This document shows positions 15,506 through 23,860 of a stretch of DNA of 64,000 nucleotides, one piece after another. The stretch is from contig OMZU01000005.1 in assembly GCA_900315605.1 (NCBI GenBank), positions 27,801 to 91,800 of the forward strand, in the 5' to 3' direction. The stretch is from an uncultured Eubacteriales bacterium (lineage in GTDB: Bacteria; Bacillota; Clostridia; Oscillospirales; Acutalibacteraceae). The notes under the pieces are model-generated. The model saw nothing but the letters and a program-made list of their open reading frames with translations, was not told the DNA's origin and did no database searches. The translations under genes were made by a program, and so were the position numbers. The stretch's first letter is position 1. Each line of letters begins with the position of its first letter.

Positions 15506-16290
15506 TGTACGAAAAGGTCAATCCCGCGCACCCCGATAAAATCGCAGACAGGATTGCCGGCGCCTTAGTCGACCTTGCTTACGCAAAGGCTGACAACCCG
15601 AAGATTGCTGTTGAGGTTTTGATAGGTCACGGCGTGTGTCACATCATTGCGGAAACATCCGAGCATTTCACCTTGGCTGAGGTGCTTTCTGTCGTGGAGC
15701 GCATTGCAGGTCCCCTTGAGGTCGATTACCAAGAGGTCGCTCAGGATGTACATCTCGCGGCAAATCAGAACCGACACATTCGCTGCGGCGACAACGGTAT
15801 CTTTAAAGGAACACCCGTTACCGATGAACAGCGTGAACTCGCAACTGTCGCGGAGCGTCTGTATGATAAGTATCTGTGTGACGGCAAATATATCCAGACC
15901 AACGGTCACCTCATAATCTGCCAGAGCAACGCTGCGACAAGCGAACTCCGCAGGCTGTTCCCGAGAGCCGAAATCAATCCTCTCGGTGATTGGACGGGCG
16001 GCACTGACGTTGATACAGGCGCCACCAACCGCAAGCTCGGCTCGGATATGGGCGACAGCGTCACGGGTGGAGGTCTGCACGGCAAAGACCTGTCTAAGGC
16101 TGATGTCAGCGTAAACATCTACGCATGGATCATGGCTCAGGAAACCGGGCAGCCGGTGGAACTATGCTGTGCCATCGGTGATGAATTCGTTGACGGCATT
16201 CCCTATGAGGATATCGTGGGCATCGCTGAGGATTTCATTGATTCTCTCGGCGGCTTTGAGAAATTCGCGGAATGGGGTTTGATTCGATGA
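15505..16290 (+). CDS. metK: Phage-type S-adenosylmethionine synthetase (shortened)
   Basis: 261 residues, against about 380-400 for cellular MetK. Recognisable motifs are VNPAHPDKIADRIAGALVD at the N-terminus (ATP/metal site), the glycine-rich DSVTGGGLHGKDLSKADVSV near residue 185-205, and a PVELCCAIGDEF segment. It would make SAM from methionine and ATP. Its gene overlaps those of TerS and of two DNA methyltransferases, so it probably supplies SAM for phage DNA methylation. The central domain is reduced compared with cellular enzymes; activity is likely but not certain. Confidence 0.85.
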   Translation: MYEKVNPAHPDKIADRIAGALVDLAYAKADNPKIAVEVLIGHGVCHIIAETSEHFTLAEVLSVVERIAGPLEVDYQEVAQDVHLAANQNRHIRCGDNGIFKGTPVTDEQRELATVAERLYDKYLCDGKYIQTNGHLIICQSNAATSELRRLFPRAEINPLGDWTGGTDVDTGATNRKLGSDMGDSVTGGGLHGKDLSKADVSVNIYAWIMAQETGQPVELCCAIGDEFVDGIPYEDIVGIAEDFIDSLGGFEKFAEWGLIR

Positions 16291-17525
16291 TCACTACCAA
16301 AGAAATGCAGCTCGTTCCGATTGAAAAGTTAATACCTTACATCAATAACGCGCGGACGCATTCTCCTGAGCAGATTGCGAAACTCCGCGCGTCTTTGCGT
16401 GAGTTCGGTTTTATCAACCCGGTCATCATCGACAAGGACTATACCATCATCGCCGGTCACGGACGCTGTGCCGCTGCCAAAGAAGAAGGTCTGACCGAAG
16501 TGCCCTGCGTTCTCGCCAATCACCTGACAGATGCTCAGAAGAAAGCGTACATCATAGCTGATAACCGTATGGCGATGGACGCGGGCTGGGATGAAGAACT
16601 GTTGCGTGTTGAAATTGAGGCGTTGGAGGCTGAGGATTTCGACCCTCTGCTCACAGGCTTTGATGAGGATGAACTGTCTAAGCTGTTTGACGATGGTAAC
16701 GACACCAAAGACGATGATTTTGATGTTGACGCTGAACTCGAAAAGCCCGCTTTCACCAAGCCGGGTGATGTCTGGACGCTCGGCCGACACAGACTCGTCT
16801 GCGGCGACTCCACCGATCCCGCCACCTTCGATACGTTGATGGACGGTAAGAAAGCGAACCTCGTTATTACCGACCCTCCGTACAACGTGAACTACGAGGG
16901 CAGCGCCGGGAAAATCAAAAACGATAATATGGCTAATGACGCTTTTTATCAGTTCCTGCTCGATGCGTTCAAAAACACCGAGGCGGCTATGGATAACGAA
17001 GCGTCTATTTATGTGTTCCACGCGGATACCGAGGGCTTGAATTTCCGCAGAGCGTTTGCCGATGCAGGCTTCAACCTGTCCGGCTGCTGCATTTGGAAAA
17101 AGCAGTCACTCGTTTTAGGGCGCTCACCATACCAATGGCAGCACGAGCCGGTGCTGTTCGGTTGGAAGAAGAAAGGCAAGCATAAGTGGTATGCCGGCCG
17201 CAAGGAGACCACCATCTGGGAGTACGACAAGCCGAAGAAGAACGGCGATCACCCGACAATGAAACCGATACCGCTGCTTACGTATCCCATTCAGAATTCG
17301 TCCCTGACTAATTCAATCGTGCTTGACCCGTTTGGGGGTTCCGGCTCCACGCTCGTTGCCTGTGAGCAGACTGACCGTATCTGTTATACGATTGAGTTGG
17401 ACGAAAAATTCTGTGACGTTATCGTTAACCGCTATATCGAGCAGGTAGGCTCTGACAGCGATGTATCTGTTCTGCGGGACGGCGTCACGTTAACATACAA
17501 GGAGGTCGTGGCTGCTGATGAGTAA
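16287..17525 (+). CDS. ParB-domain DNA methyltransferase (N6-adenine/N4-cytosine)
   Basis: 412 residues from ATG 16287, which overlaps the metK stop in ATGA form; an in-frame ATG 15 bases earlier is possible. The N-terminal ParB/sulfiredoxin-like domain (residues 5-90) includes LRASLREFGFINPVIID and IIAGHGRCAAAKEEGL. The catalytic motif DPPY is at residues 196-199, and the SAM motif DPFGGSGST starts at about 347, the beta-class order. It probably protects phage DNA from host restriction. An acidic linker (residues 120-160) joins the domains. Confidence 0.9.
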   Translation: MITTKEMQLVPIEKLIPYINNARTHSPEQIAKLRASLREFGFINPVIIDKDYTIIAGHGRCAAAKEEGLTEVPCVLANHLTDAQKKAYIIADNRMAMDAGWDEELLRVEIEALEAEDFDPLLTGFDEDELSKLFDDGNDTKDDDFDVDAELEKPAFTKPGDVWTLGRHRLVCGDSTDPATFDTLMDGKKANLVITDPPYNVNYEGSAGKIKNDNMANDAFYQFLLDAFKNTEAAMDNEASIYVFHADTEGLNFRRAFADAGFNLSGCCIWKKQSLVLGRSPYQWQHEPVLFGWKKKGKHKWYAGRKETTIWEYDKPKKNGDHPTMKPIPLLTYPIQNSSLTNSIVLDPFGGSGSTLVACEQTDRICYTIELDEKFCDVIVNRYIEQVGSDSDVSVLRDGVTLTYKEVVAADE

Positions 17526-19491
17526 AGAATTGACTCTCGGCAGTCTTTTTGACGGGTCGGGCGGATTCCCTCTGGCGGGTCTCCTGTCCGGTATCACTCC
17601 TGTCTGGGCTTCGGAAATTGAGCCGTTTCCCATCAGAGTGACAACAAAGCGACTGCCTTTCATGAAACACTACGGCGATATTTCCGCTATGAACGGAGCG
17701 GAAATCGAGCCTGTCGATATCATCACGTTTGGTTCACCATGCCAAGATATGTCAGTGGCAGGAAAACGAGCCGGGCTGGACGGCTCCCGATCCAATTTGT
17801 TCTATGAAGCTGTCCGAATCATAAAAGAAATGAGGTGCGCCACCAATGGCGAATATCCAAGATACATCGTCTGGGAAAACGTCCCCGGCGCGTTCAGTTC
17901 AAACAAGGGAGACGATTTCAGGTGCGTCCTCGAAAGCGTCTGCAAAATCAAAGACGAAACCGCTGTTATTCCTCAACCTGACAAGTGGCAGCCCGCGGGA
18001 GAAATCGTGGGAGATGATTACTCCATCGCGTGGAGAGTCATGGACGCGCAGTATTGGGGAGTTCCCCAACGCAGAAAACGTATCTTCCTTGTCGCGGATT
18101 TTGCAGGCAGGAGTGCCGGAAAAATACTATTTGACTCCGAAGGCCTGTCAGGGTATTCTGCGTCGAGCCTCCGTGCGTGGCAAGAAACTGCCTGCCGTTC
18201 TGGAGAAAGCCCTGATTCACCAAGCATCTGCCTGAACGACCAAGGTGGCTCCCGAATAGATGTCACCGAGGAAGTGACCAACACTCTCCGTGCAGAAGCC
18301 CATCACCCACCATGTGTAATGGACAACAAAGAAACCACAGGGGCACTTCGCACGGAAACATATTCTGCAGGCTTTTGTACCGAGCATTCGGCAAAGGCAC
18401 GTTCCATCGGTTATGAGGAAGAAAAGTCTCCTACGCTTCGAGCCGGAACTGTTCCGGCGGCCGTTTATGAAAACCACAGTCAGGACACCAGATATACGGG
18501 CCCCGTTGATGTTTCTCCCACCGTCAGTTCAACCTACGGTATGGGCGGGAACAATCAACCGTTTGTGGTTGAAACACCCAAGACGCTAAAAATCCGCTCC
18601 GGCTGTGACGGCGGCGGTAAAGGCGCGTTAATACAAGAGGATAAATCGGCAACGCTGTCATGCAATAATGACCAGACGCTTTTCGAGCCGAAGGTTTACG
18701 GTATCTGTTCAAAGCACAGCAACTCTATGAACTCCGGCAATCCGAGCAGCGGATTCTATGAAGCGGAAACCGCAAGGACAATCGACACGGGCAATCAGTC
18801 TCCCTGCAAAAATCAGGGCGGTATGGTCGTGGTCGCTGTTCAGGGTTCCATGATCGGCAGAGCAGATAAGAACGGACCCCAAGGCAGTGGCGTCAATGAG
18901 GATGTGTCTTTCACCTTGGACAGCTGTGACCGTCACGCTGTCGCTTACGGTATCGACCGCGCAGCGTATAACCAAGGCACTAACGCCAAATTCAATATCG
19001 CGGTTGAACCGGAACTCGAGCCGACCATCGTTGCGAAAGGTCCCGGCGCGGTAGGTCAGCCAATCTACCACTCGAGCAAGAACTCGTTTCAAACCAATTT
19101 CACTTCCGATGAGGCAACGGATACCCTTGTAGCAACCGATTACAAAGACCCGCCTGTTGTCGGCACGGAATACATTGTACGCAGGCTCACTCCAACTGAG
19201 TGTGCCAGACTGCAGGGCTTTCCCGATTGGTGGTGCGCAGACCTCGGCACGGAGAACCCGACCGAGGAAGATATTGCTTTCTGGCGCGGAGTATTTGAAA
19301 CGCATAGAAAGATAACGGGTACGTCCACCAAGCCAAAAACAGATAATCAGTTGATAAAATGGATAAAGAATCCTCACTCCGACTCGGCTGAGTACAAAAT
19401 GTGGGGCAACGGTATCAACCTGAATATCGCGGTTTTTGTGCTTTCGGGAATTGTATATAATGATTCAAGAGGTGAATCCGATGAGTTATGA
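17518..19491 (+). CDS. DNA (cytosine-5) methyltransferase with extended target-recognition region
   Basis: 657 residues. Motif I is LFDGSGGFPL, the catalytic Cys75 lies in GSPCQDMS, and motif VIII QRRKRIFLVADF is near residue 180. The C-terminal motifs IX/X (RRLTPTECARLQGFPDWW and NGINLNIAVFVLSGI) come only after residue 555. Between them lie about 330 residues with repeated threonine-, serine- and glycine-rich pieces (NTLRAEAHHPP, GALRTE, PTLRAG, PTVSSTYGMGGN, ATLSCNN, FTLDSCDRHA). Such an extended region is known from multispecific phage methyltransferases. It overlaps the previous gene by 8 bases. Confidence 0.9.
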   Translation: MSKELTLGSLFDGSGGFPLAGLLSGITPVWASEIEPFPIRVTTKRLPFMKHYGDISAMNGAEIEPVDIITFGSPCQDMSVAGKRAGLDGSRSNLFYEAVRIIKEMRCATNGEYPRYIVWENVPGAFSSNKGDDFRCVLESVCKIKDETAVIPQPDKWQPAGEIVGDDYSIAWRVMDAQYWGVPQRRKRIFLVADFAGRSAGKILFDSEGLSGYSASSLRAWQETACRSGESPDSPSICLNDQGGSRIDVTEEVTNTLRAEAHHPPCVMDNKETTGALRTETYSAGFCTEHSAKARSIGYEEEKSPTLRAGTVPAAVYENHSQDTRYTGPVDVSPTVSSTYGMGGNNQPFVVETPKTLKIRSGCDGGGKGALIQEDKSATLSCNNDQTLFEPKVYGICSKHSNSMNSGNPSSGFYEAETARTIDTGNQSPCKNQGGMVVVAVQGSMIGRADKNGPQGSGVNEDVSFTLDSCDRHAVAYGIDRAAYNQGTNAKFNIAVEPELEPTIVAKGPGAVGQPIYHSSKNSFQTNFTSDEATDTLVATDYKDPPVVGTEYIVRRLTPTECARLQGFPDWWCADLGTENPTEEDIAFWRGVFETHRKITGTSTKPKTDNQLIKWIKNPHSDSAEYKMWGNGINLNIAVFVLSGIVYNDSRGESDEL

Positions 19492-19615
19492 GCGTGTAAT
19501 CGAGTATCTTGAAATGATAAAGCTGGAATACCCCGGCGGTGATGTGTGCGAAGCCTGTGACAGAGCTATTGCGGCCGTTGAACTTGAAAGACAAATGTGT
19601 ACTACTGACGAATAG
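19481..19615 (+). CDS. Small hypothetical protein, 44 residues
   Basis: ATG 19481 overlaps the methyltransferase stop by 11 bases, with AGAGGTG upstream. The sequence (MSYERVIEYLEMIKLEYPGG then a CEACDRAI pair) is acidic and helical with three cysteines. Function unknown; the overlap suggests coupling to the methyltransferase. Confidence 0.5.
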   Translation: MSYERVIEYLEMIKLEYPGGDVCEACDRAIAAVELERQMCTTDE

Positions 19616-19653
19616 TCACAAATAATACCTGTGTTCTTCTGTATTATTCACAC

Positions 19654-19682
19654 TTGATAATCGGCGCAAGTGACGGTAATAT
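19654..19682 (+). promoter_or_regulatory. Cassette promoter 1
   Basis: TTGATA (19654-19659), 17 bases, TAATAT (19677-19682). The same hexamers and spacing recur at 20897 and 21627, with a CACAA/TAATA-rich stretch immediately upstream. Confidence 0.75.
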
Positions 19683-19713
19683 GTGACTACCAAAATTAAA
19701 GGAGGACTTCACA

Positions 19714-20400
19714 ATGTCAACATTCACAGCAGAATTCAACGTCACAGGCGCACGTCGCAAGGAACTCGTCACCCGCATTTCAGAGGCTATGGAATGCCCG
19801 GCAAAATACCAAGGCGCACCTTCATTTGCCTACATGGTCGACTACATCACCATCGACCGCAACGGCACCGTCAGCTTTGACGACAGAGCCGACAGCGAGG
19901 AGATCGAACACCTTTTTGATTACCTCGATGAGCACGGCTTTGGCGCGGAGCGCAAGGAAGCCGAAGCAACCGAAGAAGAACCCTCGGGGCTTACGATTCG
20001 GGTTCCGAAAGACAAGGTCGGCGTCAAGAACCTTTGCCTGATTCTTCTCGGCAAGGGAGCCTTGATCAAAAAGGCTCTGGGGCTTAATGACCTTCCGCTG
20101 GAAGAGGACGGTGACGAGATTACATTTCCTTGGTTCAGCGATGTCGGCAAACTCGATCCCGATGAGGTGAAAGCCTACACTGATTTCATCGGCAAGCTGT
20201 GCGAGTTCAGCGCGAACGCCAAGCGCGTATCAATGAAAGAAAAAGCGGTGGACAACGAGAAATACGCCTTCCGCTGCTTCCTTCTCCGCCTCGGCTTTAT
20301 CGGAGCGGACTTCAAGACCGACCGCAAAATACTCCTCAGAAACCTTGACGGTTCGAGCGCATTTAGGGATGGAGGTGCTGACGATGAAAATGCCGAGTAA
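19714..20400 (+). CDS. Accessory protein annotated elsewhere as 'virulence-related'; function unknown
   Basis: 228 residues. An N-terminal domain starts TFTAEFNVTGARRKELVTRI. A negatively charged linker (EATEEEPSG) leads to a second domain with TIRVPKDKVGVKNLCLILLG and a C-terminal helical part with RCFLLRLGFIGADFKTDRK. From memory this is a widespread Clostridia mobile-element protein often called virulence protein without experimental support. AAGGAGG precedes the ATG, and it has its own promoter. It forms a three-gene cassette with the next two genes. Confidence 0.6.
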   Translation: MSTFTAEFNVTGARRKELVTRISEAMECPAKYQGAPSFAYMVDYITIDRNGTVSFDDRADSEEIEHLFDYLDEHGFGAERKEAEATEEEPSGLTIRVPKDKVGVKNLCLILLGKGALIKKALGLNDLPLEEDGDEITFPWFSDVGKLDPDEVKAYTDFIGKLCEFSANAKRVSMKEKAVDNEKYAFRCFLLRLGFIGADFKTDRKILLRNLDGSSAFRDGGADDENAE

Positions 20401-20620
20401 ACATCGCATCGCTTTCCTGCGGGAGCAATACCCCGCAGGCACCCGTGTAGCTTTGGTCGCTATGGACGATGCCCAAGCGCCTCCTGTCGGGACGAAAGGA
20501 ACCGTTCTCGCGGTCGATGATATTGGCAGCCTAATAATGCGCTGGGACAACGGCAGCGGATTGAACGTTGTGCTTGACGGCGGCGACCGTGTTTGCAAAC
20601 TTGACGAGGTGGACGAATGA
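20384..20620 (+). CDS. DUF4314-like protein
   Basis: 78 residues from ATG 20384 (GGAGGTG upstream), overlapping the previous gene by 17 bases. The core, GTRVALVAMDDAQAPPVGTK followed by GTVLAVDDIGSLIMRWDNGS, is an SH3-like beta barrel typical of DUF4314 in mobile elements. Unknown role. Confidence 0.7.
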   Translation: MKMPSKHRIAFLREQYPAGTRVALVAMDDAQAPPVGTKGTVLAVDDIGSLIMRWDNGSGLNVVLDGGDRVCKLDEVDE

Positions 20621-20802
20621 AAGTGACCGATACCATTATGGATCAAATCCTCGCAATCCGCGATACAGGGCTGACCAATATGTTCGCCGTCAATACGGTG
20701 CAGCGTCTCGCTTATGACCGCAATTACTTTGAGTTGGTAATGTTCATTGAGAACGAGCCAGCCGCTTATGTAAAATTCATTATGACGGGCGACCGCTCAT
20801 AA
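20617..20802 (+). CDS. DUF5049-like protein
   Basis: 61 residues. ITDxI-type opening (MKVTDTIMDQILAIRDTGLT), then NMFAVNTVQRLAYDRNYFEL and a short C-terminus. It matches DUF5049, a small protein usually found beside DUF4314. Overlaps the previous stop by 4 bases. Unknown role. Confidence 0.7.
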   Translation: MKVTDTIMDQILAIRDTGLTNMFAVNTVQRLAYDRNYFELVMFIENEPAAYVKFIMTGDRS

Positions 20803-20821
20803 ACCTTTCTTCCTGCCGGGA

Positions 20822-20846
20822 ACGGAGCCGAAAAAGGCTCTGTTTC
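20822..20846 (+). terminator. Cassette 1 terminator
   Basis: GGAGCC-GAAAAA-GGCTCT hairpin followed by GTTTCTC. The same GAGCC/GGCTC hairpin ends cassettes 2 and 3. Confidence 0.55.
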
Positions 20847-20896
20847 TCGTGGTACATTTACACAATTATCTATTTTATCCTTGTGTAGTATATTCG

Positions 20897-20925
20897 TTGA
20901 TATATCTCTCTTTTAGAGTTAATAT
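20897..20925 (+). promoter_or_regulatory. Cassette promoter 2 with ACACAA/TTGTGT inverted repeat
   Basis: TTGATA (20897-20902), 17 bases, TAATAT (20920-20925). ACACAA and TTGTGT half-sites lie within the 30 bases upstream and may bind a regulator. Confidence 0.75.
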
Positions 20926-20957
20926 GTACCTACCGAATTTGAAGGGAGACATTAACC

Positions 20958-21266
20958 ATGACAAGAGCAGAAAGAAACGAGTACAACTACATTAAGCGCA
21001 ACCTGAAAAACCTCGGCGAGAACCCCTACGGCGCACAGCTGACAATCCGCACCGACGCTGGACGCGAGTATAAGCAGGCGCTCCACGAGTTCTACACAAG
21101 CCTCGGTTTTCACCCGGCAAGCGTCAGAGTCGACACGCATTGGTTCGACGACCAAGAGCGCATTGTTTACATCTACGGAATCTACTGCGGCGAGGAAAAT
21201 CAGGTTCACTGGTCGCAGCTTTACACCAAAGAGGAAAAAGATCGCTTCGCCGCGGCTTTACGGTAA
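20958..21266 (+). CDS. Hypothetical cassette protein, 102 residues
   Basis: Opens TRAERNEYNYIKRNLKNLGE, with a central beta stretch (SVRVDTHWFDDQERIVYIYG) and a charged helical end. GAAGGGAG precedes the ATG. First gene of cassette 2. No family recognised; probably a small globular mobile-element protein. Confidence 0.6.
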   Translation: MTRAERNEYNYIKRNLKNLGENPYGAQLTIRTDAGREYKQALHEFYTSLGFHPASVRVDTHWFDDQERIVYIYGIYCGEENQVHWSQLYTKEEKDRFAAALR

Positions 21267-21280
21267 AGGAGGAGTCGACC

Positions 21281-21535
21281 ATGAGAGATTTTACAACGAT
21301 GGAACACCTGCAGGAAAGGGTTTCAAGCTACGGCGCGGTTTTAAGATACAACGACAGGGTGTTCGTTACCGATATCACCCACACCGGACAGTTCCGGGCA
21401 TCAATTTATGAGTTTGTTGATGAGCCGGACGTTGATTTTGACCAAATCGAATGCAGGTTGTTCCTCATTGATACCTCGCACAAAGCATTCGAGGACGCGG
21501 GTCACGCAGTCGCTTGGTGCCTTAGGCAGAAATGA
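21281..21535 (+). CDS. Hypothetical cassette protein, 84 residues
   Basis: Start ATG 21281 has AAAGGAGGAG 6-8 bases upstream. Opens MRDFTTMEHLQERVSSYGAV, continues with two beta hairpins and an acidic loop (EPDVDFDQIE), and ends in a helix (AFEDAGHAVAWCLRQK). It follows the previous gene by 14 bases and is ended by a GAGCC/GGCTC hairpin. No family recognised. Confidence 0.6.
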   Translation: MRDFTTMEHLQERVSSYGAVLRYNDRVFVTDITHTGQFRASIYEFVDEPDVDFDQIECRLFLIDTSHKAFEDAGHAVAWCLRQK

Positions 21536-21551
21536 ACCGGTAAAACACGGT

Positions 21552-21576
21552 AGCGGAGCCGAAAGGCTCTGTTGCT
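21552..21576 (+). terminator. Cassette 2 terminator
   Basis: AGCGGAGCC-GAAA-GGCTCTGTTGCT hairpin with a weak T tract, the same core as in cassettes 1 and 3. Confidence 0.5.
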
Positions 21577-21626
21577 CGTAGAATAAACTACACAATAATA
21601 AACATTTTCCTTGTGTACAATATAGC

Positions 21627-21655
21627 TTGATAAATCCTCCGTTTGACGGTAATAT
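21627..21655 (+). promoter_or_regulatory. Cassette promoter 3 with ACACAA/TTGTGT inverted repeat
   Basis: TTGATA (21627-21632), 17 bases, TAATAT (21650-21655), preceded by ACACAATAATA and CCTTGTGTA. Confidence 0.75.
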
Positions 21656-21686
21656 ACAGTCACCAAAACAACAGGAGGTCATCAAA

Positions 21687-22124
21687 ATGACAAACAACTT
21701 CATCGCAGAGTACAACGAACTCACAAACATCCGCAACGCTTACGACAGAGCCGAGAGCGAAGTCGAAAAGAACGCCGCCCGCGGGGATTTCAAAGCCTTC
21801 AAAGAGCGGATCGCCGCAAAGGGAAACGACTACGCAAAATACTTCTGGATTTTCGAGGACGCTTGGAGAAGAGGCAACAACTACATTGATTTCAGCGACG
21901 TGATCAGGGACGAGGATGTTCCGAACATGATTACCACCTTAAGAACCCTCGGCTTCAGAAAATTCACCTTTTCCTCCTCTTGGTCGAGCGCGGTTGAAAC
22001 CGCATGGCTTTTCACCAAAAACGGATGCCTGCTTGAGGGTATGGTTGAAATCAACAGCAAGCACAAGGATTTTGAAACAGACGAGTACGAAAGAATCCCC
22101 GCGTACCTCTTCAACCTCAACTAA
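21687..22124 (+). CDS. Hypothetical cassette protein, 145 residues
   Basis: ATG 21687 with AGGAGG 8 bases upstream. Residues 1-60 are helical and charged (EYNELTNIRNAYDRAESEVE). The remainder is mixed alpha/beta with FSDVIRDEDVPNMITTLRTL and WLFTKNGCLLEGMVEIN. Single gene of cassette 3. Family not recognised. Like the neighbouring cassettes it carries its own promoter and terminator, so it can be expressed in the lysogen independently of late transcription. Confidence 0.6.
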   Translation: MTNNFIAEYNELTNIRNAYDRAESEVEKNAARGDFKAFKERIAAKGNDYAKYFWIFEDAWRRGNNYIDFSDVIRDEDVPNMITTLRTLGFRKFTFSSSWSSAVETAWLFTKNGCLLEGMVEINSKHKDFETDEYERIPAYLFNLN

Positions 22125-22143
22125 ACAACCCTATTCGGGAATC

Positions 22144-22190
22144 GAGCCGAGAGGCTCTTTTCCTCTCTACAGCCCACGGGCTGTTTTTTT
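22144..22190 (+). terminator. Double terminator before terL
   Basis: A GAGCC-GAGA-GGCTC hairpin (22144-22157) with TTTTCCTC is followed by ACAGCCC (22169-22175) pairing with GGGCTGT (22178-22184) and a seven-T run. Confidence 0.8.
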
Positions 22191-22207
22191 ATGCCCGAAA
22201 AAAGGAG

Positions 22208-23818
22208 GTGGCAGATATACGAAAGCTAAAAAAGTACAAACCAACCAAGTTCAAAGCAAAGAACTCTGTGTACGATAAGGATTCAGCTGATTTCGCCGTG
22301 AAGTTTATCGAATGCCTCTGCCACACCAAAGGTAAGTGGGCAGGTCAGAAATTTGAGTTGATAGATTGGCAGGAACAGATAATCCGCGACCTGTTCGGCA
22401 TACTCAAGCCGAACGGCTACAGACAATTCAATACCGCGTATGTAGAGATACCGAAGAAGATGGGCAAATCGGAGTTAGCCGCTGCGATTGCCCTTTTGTT
22501 ATGTTGCGGAGATGGTGAACAGCGCGCCGAGGTTTACGGCTGTGCCGCTGACCGAAATCAGGCAAGCATCGTATTTGACGTTGCCGCTGACATGGTTCAA
22601 CTATGCCCTGATTTGGAAAAGCGCGTCCAGATATACAAGTCAAACAAGAAACTCGTGTACCTTCCGACCAACAGCTTTTATCAGGTGCTTTCGGCAGAAG
22701 CCTACTCCAAGCACGGTCTGAATGTTCACGGAGTTGTGTTCGATGAGCTTCACGCGCAGCCGAACAGGAAACTTTACGATGTTATGACAAAAGGTTCCGG
22801 CGATGCCCGAATGCAGCCGCTGTACTTCCTTATTACGACAGCCGGAAACAATACCGAATCCATCGGTTATGAGATTCACCAAAAGGCAAAGGACATCCTT
22901 GAGGGCAGAAAAATCGATCCTACCTTCTATCCCGTAATATACGGTGCTGAGGAGGGTGATGATTGGACAGACCCCAAGGTGTGGAAAAAAGCCAATCCCT
23001 CGCTCGGCATTACCGTTGGCATCGACAAAGTGCGTGATGCCTGCGAGTCCGCCAAACAGAATCCTGCGGAAGAAAACTCGTTCCGGCAGCTGCGCCTTAA
23101 CCAATGGGTAAAACAATCCGTTCGGTGGATGCCGATGGACAAGTGGGATAAATGCGCGTTCGCTGCCGACCCTTCACAGCTTGAAGGAAGAGTCTGCTAC
23201 GGCGGTCTTGACCTCTCCTCCACAACGGATATAACGGCGTTTGTGCTTGTGTTCCCGCCGGAGGACGAGGATGACAAATACATTGTTCTCCCGTATTTCT
23301 GGATACCGGAAGAGAATATGCAAATCCGCGTCAACCGTGACCGTGTGCCGTATGACCTCTGGGAGCGTCAGGGTTATTTGCAGACCACCGAAGGAAACGT
23401 TATACATTACGGATTTATTGAGAAGTTCATAGAGCAACTTGGAGAACGGTACAACATTCGGGAGATTGCTTTTGACCGTTGGGGTGCCGTACAGATGGTT
23501 CAAAACCTCGAGGGTATGGGCTTTACCGTTGTTCCTTTCGGACAGGGATTCAAAGATATGTCTCCGCCAACAAAAGAATTGATGAAGCTCGTCCTTGAGG
23601 AGCGTATCGCTCACGGCGGTCACCCGGTTCTGCGGTGGATGATGGACAACATCTTCATTCGCACCGATCCTGCCGGCAACATCAAAGCCGACAAAGAAAA
23701 ATCAACGGAAAAGATAGACGGCGCCGTTGCCACGATTATGGCTCTTGATAGAGCAATTCGCTGCGGCAATAACACCGGAGCCTCGGTTTATGATAACCGC
23801 GGGCTTCTTTTTATATAG
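22208..23818 (+). CDS. terL: Terminase large subunit
   Basis: Up to 536 residues. The packaging ATPase has Walker A PKKMGKSELAAA near residue 83-90 and Walker B VVFDELHAQ near 178-184. The nuclease domain shows GGLDLSSTTDITAFVLV and the C-terminal DGAVATIMALDRA. It translocates DNA into proheads and cuts it. The start is unclear. GTG at 22208 overlaps the AAGGAGG ribosome site itself; ATA at 22217 is at ideal spacing. An ATG at 22191 opens a 12-codon frame in another phase. The coding assignment itself is firm. Confidence 0.95.
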   Translation: MADIRKLKKYKPTKFKAKNSVYDKDSADFAVKFIECLCHTKGKWAGQKFELIDWQEQIIRDLFGILKPNGYRQFNTAYVEIPKKMGKSELAAAIALLLCCGDGEQRAEVYGCAADRNQASIVFDVAADMVQLCPDLEKRVQIYKSNKKLVYLPTNSFYQVLSAEAYSKHGLNVHGVVFDELHAQPNRKLYDVMTKGSGDARMQPLYFLITTAGNNTESIGYEIHQKAKDILEGRKIDPTFYPVIYGAEEGDDWTDPKVWKKANPSLGITVGIDKVRDACESAKQNPAEENSFRQLRLNQWVKQSVRWMPMDKWDKCAFAADPSQLEGRVCYGGLDLSSTTDITAFVLVFPPEDEDDKYIVLPYFWIPEENMQIRVNRDRVPYDLWERQGYLQTTEGNVIHYGFIEKFIEQLGERYNIREIAFDRWGAVQMVQNLEGMGFTVVPFGQGFKDMSPPTKELMKLVLEERIAHGGHPVLRWMMDNIFIRTDPAGNIKADKEKSTEKIDGAVATIMALDRAIRCGNNTGASVYDNRGLLFI

Positions 23819-23860
23819 TTATCAACACACAATTTCAAATATACGCAGGAGGAATAATTT

